Shown: positions 1 through 6,609, numbered from the stretch's first letter. The stretch: 32,235 bases of DNA from DATJLQ01 sp035509415 (GCA_035509415.1 DATJLQ010000023.1:1-32235), one strand, 5' to 3'. Translations and numbers: made by a program. The notes: generated by a model not told the origin, from the sequence alone.

Positions 1-207
1 CAGATGACCCTCGGCGGCCATGCCGAGGAGGACGCGTCCCTCGGCGAGATCACCGGGCCGGCCTTCTCGACCGACGAGATCGTCGACGCGGTCGAGCGCG
101 TGGTCGAGACCTATCTCTCGATCCGCGCGCAGGGCGAGCGCTTCCTCGACACCTACCGCCGCGTGGGCCTGCAGCCCTTCAAGGAGACGCTCTATGCCAC
201 TCATTAA
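1..207 (+). CDS. Nitrite/sulfite reductase hemoprotein (CysI/NirA type), C-terminal fragment
   Basis: Only the last 68 residues are present; the gene starts before the window and is open at base 1. The tail ends with a helix rich in V-E-R-V-V-E-T-Y-L, then G-E-R-F-L-D-T-Y-R-R-V-G and P-F-K-E-x-L-Y. I know this ending from alphaproteobacterial siroheme/4Fe-4S sulfite (or nitrite) reductases of assimilatory sulfate reduction, which reduce sulfite to sulfide with six electrons in the cytoplasm. The catalytic cysteines and siroheme site lie upstream and cannot be checked. The stop codon overlaps the next gene (DUF934) by 14 bp, so the two are probably translationally coupled. Sulfite versus nitrite as substrate cannot be decided from the fragment; the DUF934 partner favours sulfite. 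Confidence 0.75.
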   Translation, partial: QMTLGGHAEEDASLGEITGPAFSTDEIVDAVERVVETYLSIRAQGERFLDTYRRVGLQPFKETLYATH

Positions 208-703
208 GGTCGGGCCCAAGGGTGCCGCGGAAGCGGCGGACCCGTGGCGCTTCCTCGCCGACGAGGAGGCGCTGCCCGAGACGGGTACGGTCGCGGTCTC
301 GCTCGCGCGCTGGCAACGCGAGCGCGCGGCACTCCTCGCGCGCAAGGAGCCGGTCGGCCTGCGCCTCAAGGCGGGCGAGCATCCGAAGGCGGTCGAGGGC
401 GACGTCGGGCGCCTCGGGCTCATCGCGCTCGAATTCCCGAAATGGACCGACGGGCGCGCTTTTTCTTACGCGCGCACGCTGCGCGAGCAGTACGGCTACA
501 AGGGCGAGCTGCGCGCGGTGGGCCAGGTGGTGCGCGACACGCTCCTCTTCATGCATCGCTGCGGCTTCGATGCGTACGAGATCGCGCGGCCGGACGCGGT
601 CGCGGCGTTCCTCAAGGCGCTCGCCGAGATCGACGTGTTCTACCAGCCGACCGGCGACGGCGCTCCCACGGTCTGGGCGTTGCGCCGGCGCGGTGCGGCG
701 TGA
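194..703 (+). CDS. DUF934 family protein of the sulfite reduction operon
   Basis: The 169-residue product matches the DUF934 family in length and in its core: an L-x-F-P-K-W-T-D-G-R-x-F-S-Y-A-R segment at about residues 80-95, followed by R-E-Q-Y-G-Y-K-G-E-L-R-A and an R-D-T-L-L-F-M-H-R-C-G-F segment. DUF934 genes regularly follow cysI-type reductase genes in proteobacteria. Their role is thought to be accessory to sulfite reduction, but no reaction is established. The ATG at 194 lies inside the end of the upstream gene (14-bp overlap, different frame). No signal peptide or membrane segment is visible, so the protein is probably cytoplasmic. The next gene begins at its stop codon or slightly after it, which puts all three in one operon. 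Confidence 0.88.
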   Translation: MPLIKVGPKGAAEAADPWRFLADEEALPETGTVAVSLARWQRERAALLARKEPVGLRLKAGEHPKAVEGDVGRLGLIALEFPKWTDGRAFSYARTLREQYGYKGELRAVGQVVRDTLLFMHRCGFDAYEIARPDAVAAFLKALAEIDVFYQPTGDGAPTVWALRRRGAA

Positions 704-707
704 GGCC

Positions 708-1046
708 GTGATCGTCCGCCTCTGGCGCGCCCGCGCAGGCACCGCGAACGAGCGCGCCTATGCGGATCATTTCCGGCGCAACGTCCTGCCGCAGCTCGAG
801 GCGATTCCGGGCTTCCGCGGGGCGACGCTCCTCAGGGCCGCGCGCGGCGACGAGGTCGAGCTCGTGGTGCTGACGCGCTGGCGCTCGATGGACGCGATCC
901 GGGCGTTTGCGGGCGAGGAGGTCGAGCGCGCCGTGGTCGAGCCCGAAGCGGCGGCGGCGCTCGTCGATTACGACCTCGCCGTGAGCCATTACGAGATCGT
1001 CGAGGAGACGCGGCACGGCGTTGACAAGCCTCCGCGGCGGGGTTAA
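708..1046 (+). CDS. Small ABM (antibiotic biosynthesis monooxygenase-like) domain protein
   Basis: The 112-residue protein opens with I-V-R-L-W-R-A-R, then has H-F-R-R-N-V-L-P-Q-L-E-x-I-P-G-F-R-G-A and V-V-L-T-R-W-R-S-M-D-A-I-R-A-F-A-G. This is the alternating strand and helix pattern of dimeric alpha/beta-barrel ABM proteins. The family includes monooxygenases and heme-degrading enzymes, but many members have no known reaction. I chose the GTG at 708; a GTG at 693 in the same frame would overlap the DUF934 gene and add five residues. It is the last gene before a terminator at 1124-1162, so it is probably co-transcribed with the sulfite reductase genes. Its role there is unknown. A function in sulfur metabolism is inferred from position only. 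Confidence 0.75.
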   Translation: MIVRLWRARAGTANERAYADHFRRNVLPQLEAIPGFRGATLLRAARGDEVELVVLTRWRSMDAIRAFAGEEVERAVVEPEAAAALVDYDLAVSHYEIVEETRHGVDKPPRRG

Positions 1047-1123
1047 TTTCTCGCTCCAACGGACGCGCCGATTTGAGCTTCAGCTTGCGGGCGCGCTAGA
1101 AATGCCGCTAAAGCGACGGGACT

Positions 1124-1162
1124 CCGCCCGGCGGCAACACGCTTGGGCGGATTTTGTTTTTT
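1124..1162 (+). terminator. Intrinsic terminator of the sulfite reduction operon
   Basis: CCGCCC (1124-1129) pairs with GGGCGG (1145-1150), and an inner GCG/CGC stem closes part of the loop. The hairpin is followed at once by a T-rich tract (ATTTTGTTTTTT, 1151-1162). This is the standard form of a rho-independent terminator, 78 bases after the stop of the ABM gene. It separates the sulfite genes from the riboswitch-controlled unit downstream. Confidence 0.75.
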
Positions 1163-1248
1163 CGGGCGATCGTGTTTTCGGTCGATTGAATGCGCGACGA
1201 TTGGTTTGACGCTTCGAAGGAAGGCCCGGTCCGGCCCAAGGTTTCGGA

Positions 1249-1300
1249 CCCGCGGGATTTGACGGGCAGCTTGCGCCGCGCGATTAACCGCTAAAGCGCC
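1249..1300 (+). promoter_or_regulatory. SAM-II riboswitch candidate
   Basis: The segment fits the SAM-II (metA) consensus in order: P1 5' strand CGCGG (1251-1255), GATTT (1256-1260), CTTGC (1270-1274), P1 3' strand CCGCG (1276-1280), TTAA (1284-1287) and GCTAAAG (1290-1296). The pseudoknot can be drawn from the P1 loop: AGC (1268-1270) with GCT (1290-1292), and GGC (1265-1267) with GCC (1298-1300). SAM-II RNAs are mainly alphaproteobacterial and sit upstream of methionine and SAM synthesis genes. The downstream genes here are a rhodanese and metZ, exactly that class. I found no convincing -35/-10 pair upstream. Confidence 0.82.
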
Positions 1301-1319
1301 ACGGGGATGACCTCCGTGG
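1299..1319 (+). promoter_or_regulatory. Hairpin directly after the SAM-II pseudoknot
   Basis: CCACGG (1299-1304) pairs perfectly with CCGTGG (1314-1319), and GG/CC can extend the stem inward around an ATGA loop. No T-tract follows, so it is not a standard intrinsic terminator. Bases 1299-1300 are also needed for the last pseudoknot pairs of the riboswitch. The two structures therefore compete and may form the switch, an inference from pairing only. Confidence 0.5.
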
Positions 1320-1351
1320 GCCCGTACAACGCTGGTACGAGGAGGTATCCG

Positions 1352-1411
1352 ATGATCTCTGTTCGGTCCCGACATTCCTGTCGCCGCGCCGCGCGCGGCG
1401 GGAGGGCCTGA
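1352..1411 (+). CDS. 19-codon leader ORF between the riboswitch and the rhodanese gene
   Basis: An ATG at 1352 follows a strong Shine-Dalgarno GGAGG (1341-1345) with six bases between. The frame runs 19 codons to TGA at 1409-1411, two bases before the rhodanese ATG at 1414. The peptide is basic (seven Arg), with one His and one Cys in an S-R-H-S-C segment near the middle. It is too short for any domain. The ribosome site and the tight stop/start spacing suggest a leader peptide or a coupling ORF, possibly responsive to cysteine or Arg-tRNA supply. I do not recognise it as a named leader, and translation is unproven. Confidence 0.45.
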   Translation: MISVRSRHSCRRAARGGRA

Positions 1412-1413
1412 CC

Positions 1414-1839
1414 ATGGCCGAGCCCACTTACGCCGGCGACGTCGAGCCCAAGAAGGCCTGGGAAATCCTGTCCCAGGACCCCAAGGCGGTCTTGATCGAC
1501 GTGCGCACGCGCCCCGAATGGAATTTCGTCGGCGCGCCCGATCTCTCGTCCCTGGGGAAGCAGGCGCTCTTCGTCGAGTGGCAGGCCTATCCCGAGCTCC
1601 AGCTCAACCCGCGCTTCGTGGCCGAGGTCGAGGCCAACGCGGTGCCCAAGGACGCGCCGATCTTTCTTTTGTGCCGCTCGGGTGCGCGCTCGAAATCGGC
1701 CGCCATCGCGCTCACCAAGCTCGGCTACAAGAGCTGCTTCAACGTCTCGGACGGCTTCGAGGGTCCCAAGGATCCCTCCGGCCATCGCGGCGGGGCCGCG
1801 GGCTGGAAGGCGCAGGGCCTGCCCTGGCAGCAGGGCTGA
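1414..1839 (+). CDS. Rhodanese-like sulfurtransferase
   Basis: This 141-residue single-domain rhodanese has the typical L-I-D-V-R-T-x-x-E-W segment (residues 27-36) and the active-site loop C-R-S-G-A-R-S. Cys87 would carry the persulfide. The C-terminal G-x-x-G-W-K-x-x-G-L-P-W is also typical of single-domain forms. Such proteins move sulfane sulfur from donors such as thiosulfate to an acceptor, probably in the cytoplasm, since no signal peptide is present. The ATG at 1414 has GGAGGG seven bases upstream. metZ follows after 10 bases, and both genes lie behind the SAM-II candidate. Sulfur supply to homocysteine or methionine synthesis is therefore the likely context, though the direct acceptor is unknown. 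Confidence 0.88.
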   Translation: MAEPTYAGDVEPKKAWEILSQDPKAVLIDVRTRPEWNFVGAPDLSSLGKQALFVEWQAYPELQLNPRFVAEVEANAVPKDAPIFLLCRSGARSKSAAIALTKLGYKSCFNVSDGFEGPKDPSGHRGGAAGWKAQGLPWQQG

Positions 1840-1849
1840 CGAGGGCGTC

Positions 1850-3073
1850 ATGGGCAAGATCAAGGGCGAAAGCGCGCCCCGCGCGCGGGGTGCCGCGTGG
1901 CGCCGCCAGACCAATCTCGTGCGCGGCGGCACCGTGCGCTCGGGCCATGGCGAGACCAGCGAGGCGATTTTCCTCACCTCGGGCTTCGTTTACGACAGCG
2001 CCGAGGAGGCCGAGGCGCGCTTCAAGGGCGAGGCGCAGGGCTTCGTCTATTCGCGCTACGGCAACCCGACCGTCGCCGTGTTCGAGGAGCGCCTGCGGCT
2101 CCTCGAAGGGGCGGAGGCGTGCTTCGCGACCGCGTCCGGCATGGCGGCCGTGTTCGCGTCCCTCGCGTGTCATCTGAAAGCGGGCCAGCGCGCGGTCGCG
2201 GCGCGCGCCCTGTTCGGCTCGTGCCACTATATTTTGACGCAAATCCTGCCGCGCTGGGGCATCGAGACCGAGCTCGTCGACGGCACCGACCTCGCCCAAT
2301 GGCGGCGCGCGCTTTCGAAGCCGGCGGCGGCGGTGTTCTTCGAGACGCCGTCGAACCCGACCATGGAGCTCATCGACATCGCGGCGGTCTCGAAGCTCGC
2401 CCACAAGGCGGGGGCGCTCGTCATCGTCGACAACGTGTTCTCGACCCCGTTGCAGCAGCGCCCGCTCGAGCACGGCGCCGACATCGTGGTCTATTCCGCG
2501 ACCAAGCATATCGACGGGCAGGGGCGGGCCTTGGGCGGGGCGATCCTCTCCTCGCGCAAGTTCTACAGCGACCATCTCATGCCCTATATGCGCCACACGG
2601 GTGCCGCGCTGAGCCCGTTCAACGCCTGGATCATGCTCAAGGGCCTCGAGACGCTCGAGCCGCGCGTCGAGCGCCATTGCAAGAACGCGGTCGCGGTCGC
2701 GGAATTCCTCGGCCGCCAAAAGGCGATCGCGCGGGTCTATTTCCCCTGGGCCAAGAGCCATCCGCAGCATGCGTTGGCGAAGCGCCAGATGAGCGGGCCG
2801 GGGACCATGGTGAGCTTCGACTTGAAGGGCGGCAAGGCGGCCGCGTTCCGCTTCCTCAACGCGCTCGAGATCGTCAACGTCTCGAACAATCTGGGCGACG
2901 CCAAGTCGCTCGTGACCCATCCCGCGACCACGACCCATCGCGCGGTCGGGCCCGAGGAGCGCGCGCGCATGGGCATCGGCGACGGGCTCGTGCGCCTCTC
3001 GGTCGGGCTCGAGGACGTGGACGACCTCATCGCCGACCTCGCGCGCGGCCTCAAGGCGGCGCGGGCGCGGTAG
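1850..3073 (+). CDS. metZ: O-succinylhomoserine sulfhydrylase
   Basis: The 407-residue enzyme belongs to the Cys/Met metabolism PLP family (fold type I). Y-S-R-Y-G-N-P-T (67-74), S-G-M-A-A (96-100), the PLP-contacting Asp194 in V-D-N-V-F-S-T-P, and the Schiff-base Lys219 in S-A-T-K-H-I-D-G-Q-G-R are all present. The D-G-Q-G-R continuation and R-R-Q-T-N-L-V-R-G-G near the start fit MetZ better than cystathionine gamma-synthase or beta-lyase. MetZ joins O-succinylhomoserine with sulfide to give homocysteine in direct-sulfhydrylation methionine synthesis. The ATG at 1850 follows GAGGG and lies 10 bases after the rhodanese stop. Control by the upstream SAM-II candidate would give feedback from SAM. 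Using O-acetylhomoserine instead cannot be excluded from sequence alone. Confidence 0.87.
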   Translation: MGKIKGESAPRARGAAWRRQTNLVRGGTVRSGHGETSEAIFLTSGFVYDSAEEAEARFKGEAQGFVYSRYGNPTVAVFEERLRLLEGAEACFATASGMAAVFASLACHLKAGQRAVAARALFGSCHYILTQILPRWGIETELVDGTDLAQWRRALSKPAAAVFFETPSNPTMELIDIAAVSKLAHKAGALVIVDNVFSTPLQQRPLEHGADIVVYSATKHIDGQGRALGGAILSSRKFYSDHLMPYMRHTGAALSPFNAWIMLKGLETLEPRVERHCKNAVAVAEFLGRQKAIARVYFPWAKSHPQHALAKRQMSGPGTMVSFDLKGGKAAAFRFLNALEIVNVSNNLGDAKSLVTHPATTTHRAVGPEERARMGIGDGLVRLSVGLEDVDDLIADLARGLKAARAR

Positions 3074-3082
3074 CTCGTCGCC

Positions 3083-3490
3083 TTACGTCCGCGGCAGCCA
3101 GTTGGTATAGGAAAGGCCCTCGACCCGCGCGAATTCCCGCTCGTTGTCGGTGACGAGCGTGCGGCCGAGGGCGACGCATTGCGCGGCGATGAGAAGATCG
3201 TTGCCGCCGATCGTCCGTCCGATTTTTTCGAGTTGCGCGCGCAGCCGGCCATAGATGGCGTCGGTGGGCACCTCGAGCGGCAGGACTTCGAGCGCGCCGA
3301 GCACGGCCTCGAGCTGGGCCGAGAGTCGGGGCGACGCCTTTTTCGTGGCGCCGTAGCGCAGTTCGGCCGCGACGACGATGCTGGTCGAAACGAGCGCCTC
3401 GCCCGCGGCCCGAATTCGCTCGGCCACGCGGCCCTGCGGATTGCGCACCAGGTCGGAGACGATGTTGGTGTCGAGCAAATAGCGCGTCAC
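3083..3490 (-). CDS. vapC: VapC-type PIN-domain toxin
   Basis: The 135-residue PIN-domain protein begins Y-L-L-D-T-N-I, with acidic residues in the expected places: Asp7, Glu43 (A-A-E-L-R-Y-G), Asp98 (G-G-N-D-L-L-I-A-A) and Asp115 (V-T-D-N-E-R-E-F). PIN toxins of this class are Mg-dependent ribonucleases, many of which cleave tRNA or rRNA; the target here is unknown. The start is a GTG at 3490 that overlaps the vapB stop by 4 bases, the normal coupling for vapBC. The gene ends 9 bases from metZ, with which it is convergent. The family assignment is firm. Whether this copy is active cannot be judged, though no key residue is missing. Confidence 0.9.
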   Translation of the reverse strand: MTRYLLDTNIVSDLVRNPQGRVAERIRAAGEALVSTSIVVAAELRYGATKKASPRLSAQLEAVLGALEVLPLEVPTDAIYGRLRAQLEKIGRTIGGNDLLIAAQCVALGRTLVTDNEREFARVEGLSYTNWLPRT

Positions 3491-3720
3491 GGATCGACCC
3501 GATCGACCGGCAATTCCGGGATCGGCGGGAACTCCTCGCTCAAGGGCCGCAGCGTCGCGAGCAGCGCCACGAGCGATTTCGGCGCCGCCGGCTCGAGGAT
3601 CAGCTTATCGCCTTCCTTGCGCATGATCGCATCCGCGCCCGGCAGCTCGAACTCGCGCGGGATGCGCACCGCTTGGTTGCGGCCATTCTTGAACAGCTTC
3701 ACATGGCGTTCCGCGGACAT
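3487..3720 (-). CDS. vapB: VapB-type antitoxin (AbrB/MazE-like)
   Basis: This 77-residue antitoxin has the AbrB-like N-terminal DNA-binding segment (V-K-L-F-K-N-G-R-N-Q-A-V-R-I-P-R-E-F, residues 7-24). An acidic, proline-rich tail follows that would bind VapC. I chose the ATG at 3720 because AAAGGAG lies six bases upstream. Ten extra in-frame codons upstream would run through the operator palindrome and are unlikely to be translated. VapB normally neutralises VapC and, with it, represses the shared promoter. The palindrome at 3730-3747 is a likely binding site. Confidence 0.88.
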   Translation of the reverse strand: MSAERHVKLFKNGRNQAVRIPREFELPGADAIMRKEGDKLILEPAAPKSLVALLATLRPLSEEFPPIPELPVDRVDP

Positions 3721-3729
3721 CGGCATCTC

Positions 3730-3775
3730 CTTTGGCATATGCCAAAGCATATCCCAAGGGGATCGAGATGTTCAA
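3730..3775 (-). promoter_or_regulatory. vapBC promoter and palindromic operator
   Basis: On the minus strand a -35-like TTGAAC (3770-3775) and a -10-like TATGCT (3746-3751) are separated by 18 bases. The perfect 18-bp palindrome CTTTGGCATATGCCAAAG (3730-3747) overlaps the end of the -10 element, and the vapB ribosome site AAAGGAG begins inside its downstream arm. A protein bound there would cover the transcription start. Binding by VapBC is inferred from the usual autoregulation of the family. Confidence 0.65.
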
Positions 3776-3811
3776 CCGGCGAAGGCGGCGCAAAAAATAA
3801 CAGAATTTCAA

Positions 3812-4921
3812 CTACTTCGTCACCGTCACCGGCTGCACGAGGTAGCGCTGCACGATGTCCATGTCGGGATCGCAGCCGAGGCCGGGGCCGGTCGGCAGGC
3901 GTGCGTGGCCGTTCCGGATCTCGAGCCAGTCGCCGAACGGGCTTGCCTCGAGCTTGAGATAAAGCCGCTCGAAGGGCGCATCGGGTGCCAGCGCCGCATG
4001 AAGATGGAGCGAGGCGAGGTAGCCCGGCCCGAAATAGGCGCAGTGCGGCACGATACGCACCCCATAGGCCTCGGCCAACGCGTAGATGCGCCGCGCCTCG
4101 GTGATGCCGCCGACGCGCGTCACACTCGGTTGGGCGACGTCGACCGCCTTGGCCTCGAACATGTGGCGGAAATCGTGAAAGCCGGTCGCGTTCTCGCCCG
4201 CGGCGACGATCGTGCCGGTAGCGCGTACCTGCGCCAGGCCCTCGTGATCCTCGGGCGGCCAGACCGGCTCCTCGAGCCAATAGAGATCGCACGGCTTCAA
4301 GGCTTGCGCCATCGCGACCGCCTCGGCCACGGTCCAGGGACAATTCGTGTCGAGCATGAGGCCGATCTTGGGGCCGATCGCGCGCCGCGCGGCCTCGACG
4401 GGTGCCACCTCGATCTCGTGCAGCTTGACGTAGCCGTAGCCCTCGGCGACCGCGCGCGCCGACATGAGCGCGACCACCTCGGGCTCGGTATAACGCAGCA
4501 GGCTCGCATAGGCCGGAAACTCGGTGCGCCGCGCGCCGCCCAAAAGCGCCGCGACCGGAAGCCCCGCGCGCTTCCCCGCGATGTCCCAAAGGGCGAGGTC
4601 GATGCCCGAGAGCCCGTAGATCACCGGGCCGTTGCGGCCGTAATGGTGGATGCGTTGGCCGATCTCGCCCATGAGGGACGCGATCTCGGTGGGATCGCGG
4701 CCGATGAACTGGGGTGCGACCAAGGTATCGACGAAGGCTTTGGTGCCGACCGCACTCGCGTGCCCGAACGCCTCGCCCCAGCCGACCAGGCCCGCGTCGG
4801 TCTCGACCCGGACGAAGAGAATCGCCATGCGGCGCCATTGATGCGCGTTGAGCGCCTGGGTCGGCGCTCCGGTCTCGAACGGGATTTCAATGAGATATGT
4901 CGAGATCGACGTGATTTTCAT
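3812..4921 (-). CDS. Enolase-superfamily (mandelate racemase/MLE-like) sugar-acid enzyme
   Basis: The 369-residue protein has an N-terminal capping domain (about 1-125) and a barrel domain. Metal ligands are visible as Asp191 (L-M-L-D-T-N), Glu217 (Y-W-L-E-E-P) and Glu243 (A-A-G-E-N). A likely His-Asp dyad is formed by His293 (I-V-P-H-C-A) and Asp261 (V-D-V-A-Q-P). The second-strand motif is Lys166-x-His168 rather than the common K-x-K. Such enzymes abstract the proton alpha to a carboxylate, usually dehydrating or isomerising acid sugars. The ATG overlaps the uronate dehydrogenase stop (ATGA), so it probably acts on the product of that enzyme. Galactarate or glucarate dehydratase, or aldarolactone cycloisomerase, are the main options. 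The exact substrate is not readable from sequence. Confidence 0.8.
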   Translation of the reverse strand: MKITSISTYLIEIPFETGAPTQALNAHQWRRMAILFVRVETDAGLVGWGEAFGHASAVGTKAFVDTLVAPQFIGRDPTEIASLMGEIGQRIHHYGRNGPVIYGLSGIDLALWDIAGKRAGLPVAALLGGARRTEFPAYASLLRYTEPEVVALMSARAVAEGYGYVKLHEIEVAPVEAARRAIGPKIGLMLDTNCPWTVAEAVAMAQALKPCDLYWLEEPVWPPEDHEGLAQVRATGTIVAAGENATGFHDFRHMFEAKAVDVAQPSVTRVGGITEARRIYALAEAYGVRIVPHCAYFGPGYLASLHLHAALAPDAPFERLYLKLEASPFGDWLEIRNGHARLPTGPGLGCDPDMDIVQRYLVQPVTVTK

Positions 4922-5763
4922 GAGGCCTTGCCCTTGCCCGCGCGCCCCAAGCGCGCGAGCAGATCCTCGAAGGTGCCGGTGAACTCGTCGGCGCAAAACG
5001 GCCCGCCCTGGAGCAAATCCGCGATCGGGTTGGGGGCGATCTTCGCCTGCGCTTCCATCGCCTCGGCGCGGTATTTCTCGGCCACGCCGGTCGGGCGATA
5101 GCCCAGCCGATAGGCGTTGGAATTGTCCCACCAGCCGGCCTTATTGTCGGACATGCCGTAGACCACCTCGTAGCGCAAATCCGGATGCTCGAGTCCGATG
5201 CGCACGAGCTGGACCAGATCATCGGGCTTGAGCCAGATGCCGAGCCGGCGCCCGTCGAGCGGCTTGTCGCCCACATTGCCGATGCGGATGTTGAGGACGC
5301 GGAGCCCGTGCTTGAAGGCGTAGAGGGCGCCGAGCGCTTCGCCGAACGCCTTGCTCAAGCCGTAGCGCGTGTCGGGATGCACGAGGGCGTTGGTGCCGAT
5401 CTTGGTGTCGCGCGGCCAGAAGCCCATGGCGTGGTTCGAGGTCGCGAACACGATGCGCTCGACGCCCGCGCGCCGCGCCGCCTCGAAGAGGTTGTACGCC
5501 CCCACGATGTTGGCGGCGAGGATGGTCTCCCATGGCGCCTCGACCGACTGGCCGCCCAGATGCACGATGCCCTGGATGCCCTCAACGGCCGCCTCGACCT
5601 CCTCCAACTTGGCGAGGTCGGCGCGCACGAACGGGGTCGAGGGGTCGAGCGATTTGGGTTCGACCCGGTCGCTCAAACGCAGCTCGCGATAGACGCCTTT
5701 CAGAAGCTTCGTGAGGCGCGTGCCGACGTCGCCTGCGGCCCCGGTGATCAGAATTCTGTCCAT
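4918..5763 (-). CDS. udh: NAD-dependent uronate dehydrogenase (extended SDR)
   Basis: The 281-residue protein has the nucleotide-binding T-G-A-A-G-D-V-G motif (7-14), V-H-L-G-G-Q-S-V-E (67-75), S-N-H-A-M-G (109-114) and the catalytic Y134-G-L-S-K138. G-W-W-D-N-S and L-Q-G-G-P-F near the C-terminus are shared with the characterised Agrobacterium uronate dehydrogenase as I remember it. Such enzymes oxidise galacturonate or glucuronate to the aldarolactone with NAD. The neighbours fit: an aldarate-type enolase-superfamily enzyme, a FadR-type regulator and a TRAP transporter. It starts at ATG 5763, 78 bases after the regulator stop, and no strong ribosome site is seen. The family is longer here than the usual ~265 residues, mainly through a C-terminal extension. 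Confidence 0.83.
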   Translation of the reverse strand: MDRILITGAAGDVGTRLTKLLKGVYRELRLSDRVEPKSLDPSTPFVRADLAKLEEVEAAVEGIQGIVHLGGQSVEAPWETILAANIVGAYNLFEAARRAGVERIVFATSNHAMGFWPRDTKIGTNALVHPDTRYGLSKAFGEALGALYAFKHGLRVLNIRIGNVGDKPLDGRRLGIWLKPDDLVQLVRIGLEHPDLRYEVVYGMSDNKAGWWDNSNAYRLGYRPTGVAEKYRAEAMEAQAKIAPNPIADLLQGGPFCADEFTGTFEDLLARLGRAGKGKAS

Positions 5764-5841
5764 GGTGCGCTTGCCTTCGCTCGCCTTGGGGGGTGGGCCG
5801 CTCGGCCCGATCAGGTCGGCCGGCCCGGTGCGGGACCGATC

Positions 5842-6594
5842 CTAGCTCAAACTCTCGGGCCGCATCAGGCGTTGGTAGCGCTTGCGGCCGTTCACCAGGT
5901 GGGCGCGCATCGCCTGGCGCGCCGCGCGCGCGTCGCCCGAGGCGAGGGCGGCGTAGATCGCCCGATGCTCGCGCTGCACCGCCTCGAGATAGGCGCGCGG
6001 GTCGGCGGTGCGGCTCGGCTCGACCCGGATGCTTTGGCGCGGAATGATGAAGCGGCCGAGATATTCGAGGAAGCGCGTGAATTGGGCGTTGCCGGTCGCG
6101 TCGGCGATGGCGCGGTGGAAGGCGAAATCCTCGTCGACCGCGGCGCGCCCCTGGCGGATCGCGCGGTCGATCGCATCCAGCGCGCGCGCGACCCCGCGCA
6201 GGCCCTTGGCCGAGGCGCGCTCGGCCGCGAGTCCCGCGGTCTCGACCTCGACGGCAAGCCGAAGCTCGAGCAGGTTGACCACGTCGGCGAGCGACTGGAG
6301 CCCGTCCGGGTCGATGCGGAAGGGACGCCGGCGTCCGTCCGACGCGACGAAGGCGCCCGAGCCCTGGCGCGTCACGATCAGCCCCTCGGCGCGCAACGCG
6401 GCCACCGCCTCCCGCACCACGGTGCGGCTGACGCCCAAGGCCGCGATCATCGCCTGCTCGGTCGGCAGGCGCGCGCCCTGCGCGAGCCGCCCGCTCGCGA
6501 TCTCGTGCGCGAGGCGCTCGGCGACCTCGGCGGTGAGATTGCGCGTGGCGCGCAAGGGACGCAGGATCGAGGCGTGCGCGGTCGGGCTTGACAA
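5842..6594 (-). CDS. FadR-type GntR transcriptional regulator of the uronate module
   Basis: From the TTG at 6594 the protein has 250 residues: an N-terminal winged helix (L-A-H-E-I-A-S-G-R-L-A-Q-G-A-R-L-P-T-E, then V-S-R-T-V-V-R-E-A-V-A-A-L) and an all-helical FCD domain. Its metal/ligand residues appear in D-E-D-F-A-F-H-R-A-I and E-H-R-A-I-Y-A-A-L. I prefer TTG 6594 because AAAGGA lies about eight bases upstream. The ATGs at 6624 and 6621 lack a ribosome site and fall inside an operator palindrome (they would add 10 residues). FCD regulators usually release DNA when a small acid binds. Divergence from dctPQM and co-direction with udh point to control by a uronate or aldarate. Confidence 0.85.
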   Translation of the reverse strand: MSSPTAHASILRPLRATRNLTAEVAERLAHEIASGRLAQGARLPTEQAMIAALGVSRTVVREAVAALRAEGLIVTRQGSGAFVASDGRRRPFRIDPDGLQSLADVVNLLELRLAVEVETAGLAAERASAKGLRGVARALDAIDRAIRQGRAAVDEDFAFHRAIADATGNAQFTRFLEYLGRFIIPRQSIRVEPSRTADPRAYLEAVQREHRAIYAALASGDARAARQAMRAHLVNGRKRYQRLMRPESLS

Positions 6595-6609
6595 GACGCC
6601 GTTCCTTTG

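Noticed and set aside
1047..1375. Short open frames on both strands between the ABM gene and the rhodanese
   Set aside because: They cross the terminator and the riboswitch, have no ribosome sites and no recognisable product; only the 19-codon leader ORF has support.
3721..3750. Ten-codon upstream extension of vapB
   Set aside because: It would translate the operator palindrome, and the ribosome site AAAGGAG is placed for the ATG at 3720.
4922..5131. 70-residue N-terminal extension of the enolase-superfamily enzyme
   Set aside because: It lies entirely inside the uronate dehydrogenase gene and is Arg/Gly-rich. M-K-I-T at 4921 is the standard start and overlaps the stop of the upstream gene.
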